From contig JAOTTP010000005.1 in assembly GCA_029864405.1 (NCBI GenBank), positions 1-64,000 on the forward strand: a stretch of DNA of 64,000 bases, in the 5' to 3' direction. Made by a program: the position numbers and the translations under genes. The notes beneath the pieces are model-generated. The model was not told where the DNA came from, searched no databases, and worked only from the letters and a program-made list of their open reading frames with translations. This stretch comes from Nitrospirota bacterium. GTDB lineage: Bacteria > Nitrospirota > Nitrospiria > Nitrospirales > UBA8639. Positions 63,454 to 64,000 of the stretch are shown piece after piece (the first letter of the stretch is position 1; every line of letters begins with the position of its first letter).

Positions 63454-63930
63454 TTGAAGCGATTTTCACCGAGATGGCGATCCTTTGCGGCTCATTTACG
63501 TGGGAATCAAAGCGATGCTGAACAGCGGCTCTGGGAAGAAATTCGAGATGGTCAGATCAAGGGATGGAAATTCCGGCGGCAACATCCAATCGGTCGGACT
63601 ATTGTTGATTTTTGTTGTTTGGAAGGGATGCTGATCATTGAGCTGGATGGTGGAGAACAACGAGAACAAGAACCAGCTGATGAGGAGTCCAAGAATTATT
63701 TAACGGCTTTAGGGTTTCGTGTATTGCGATTTTTGAATGATGATGTTCTGACGAAGACTGATGATGTGGTGGAGGAGATTGTGAGAGTTTTAGAAAGTTC
63801 TGATGATTTTCACCCTCACCCTAGCCCTCTCCCTCATAGGGAGAGGGAAACAGAGAATTCTCAGTCCGTTAGTTTCTCTTTTCCAGAGAAAACCCCTCAT
63901 AGGGAGAGGGGATCTGAAATAGGATTGAGG
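63454..63930 (+). CDS. DUF559 nuclease-like frame, open into aguA
   Basis: About 116 residues match DUF559 (Vsr/restriction-endonuclease-like fold): FAAHLRGNQSDAEQRLWEEI, GWKFRRQHPIGRTIVDFCC, MLIIELDGGEQREQE, LTALGFRVLRFLNDDVLTKTDDVVEEI. The D and E...DGG region is the putative metal site. The only possible start after the stop at 63442 is TTG 63454, with AGGGGAAG before it. The tail of about 40 residues is coded by a Pro/Arg-Glu repeat segment and, with no stop codon, the frame continues straight into the aguA codons. Whether one fused protein or two is made cannot be told. DUF559 genes are often near repeats and of unknown role. Confidence 0.72.
63811..63911. repeat. GGGAGAGGG repeat segment between DUF559 and aguA
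   Basis: CCCTCTCCC (63825-63833) pairs with GGGAGAGGG (63839-63847). The 17-base word CCCTCATAGGGAGAGGG occurs at 63831 and again at 63894. Such CCCTCACCCTAGCCCTCTCCC-like units are common intergenic repeats; here the unit is in an open frame. Confidence 0.7.
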
Positions 63931-64000
63931 ATGCCAGCGGAGTGGGAGCAACATGAGGCGACCTGGATGGGATGGCCCCATAATACGAAAGATTGGCCGG
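63931..64000 (+). CDS. aguA: Agmatine deiminase, 5' end only (partial)
   Basis: The first 23 residues read MPAEWEQHEATWMGWPHNTK then DWP, the opening of agmatine deiminase, which converts agmatine to N-carbamoylputrescine. The ATG at 63931 is where homology starts; a GATTGAGG directly before it is a poor ribosome site. The frame is continuous with the upstream DUF559 sequence. The catalytic cysteine lies beyond the window. Pairing with aguB at 62322 strongly supports the call. Confidence 0.85.
   Translation, partial: MPAEWEQHEATWMGWPHNTKDWP

Overview
The window reads as a chromosomal segment of a Gram-negative, moderate-GC, free-living bacterium. Outer-membrane evidence includes Pal, CpoB and a CpaC secretin. 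The gene mix (fused transaldolase/glucose-6-phosphate isomerase beside transketolase, zwf and short gnd, GH15 hydrolase, Tad pilus locus, many PAS sensors, REP/RAYT repeats) would fit a Nitrospira-like member of Nitrospirota, but this is inferred from protein style alone, because no rRNA, tRNA or species marker is present. I saw no CRISPR array, prophage or complete insertion sequence.

Layout: 1-2145 holds the end of a YqaA-like membrane protein, a 170-bp MITE-like palindrome, a DegT-type aminotransferase and queF. 2397-8061 is a tight operon that appears to make a 2-aminoethylphosphonate (AEP) lipid head group: split phosphonopyruvate decarboxylase, AEP transaminase, a PntC/LicC-like cytidylyltransferase, a CDP-alcohol phosphotransferase with a degenerate nucleotidyltransferase domain, and a flippase-like membrane protein. 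The PEP mutase that should start the pathway is not here. 8928-10061 is a TtuA-type tRNA thiolase with its GG-ended sulfur carrier. 10316-19763 is a pentose-phosphate/sugar block (tkt, tal-pgi fusion, zwf, gnd, GH15). 20607-22464 is an AmgK-MurU cell-wall recycling pair with a possibly leaderless promoter, followed by a PAS-GGDEF cyclase. 25263-27497 carries pal and cpoB. 27813-32638 has an acyltransferase, a Tat-exported DUF362 protein paired with a prenyltransferase-repeat protein, REP clusters and a PAP2 enzyme.

33541-48887 is a Flp/Tad pilus locus. It begins with a convincing c-di-GMP-I (GEMM-I) riboswitch in front of a 56-residue Flp pilin, then a second pilin, TadE, two paralogous TadG-like proteins (the second behind a sigma-54-like promoter), the prepilin peptidase, CpaB, CpaC, a lipoprotein, CpaE, CpaF, TadB, TadC and TadD. 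With the GGDEF protein (22.7 kb) and an HD-GYP protein (52.4 kb), the window holds a possible maker, a possible breaker and an RNA sensor of c-di-GMP.

48953-54411 contains a RAYT transposase in its own REP elements (one active-site residue and its start codon appear lost), a PAS-rich hybrid histidine kinase, the HD-GYP protein and a TPR lipoprotein. 54578-58396 has a YihY membrane protein, a PhoD-like phosphatase and an unrecognised protein. The most striking gene is 59101-62016: a TIR / NB-ARC / WD40 protein built like an animal or plant NLR, whose sensor end is an array of nearly identical 126-bp WD40 units varying at a few positions; a stand-alone immune (anti-phage) function is the leading hypothesis. 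The window closes with aguB, a DUF559 nuclease-like frame that runs without a stop into aguA, and the first codons of aguA (agmatine to putrescine).
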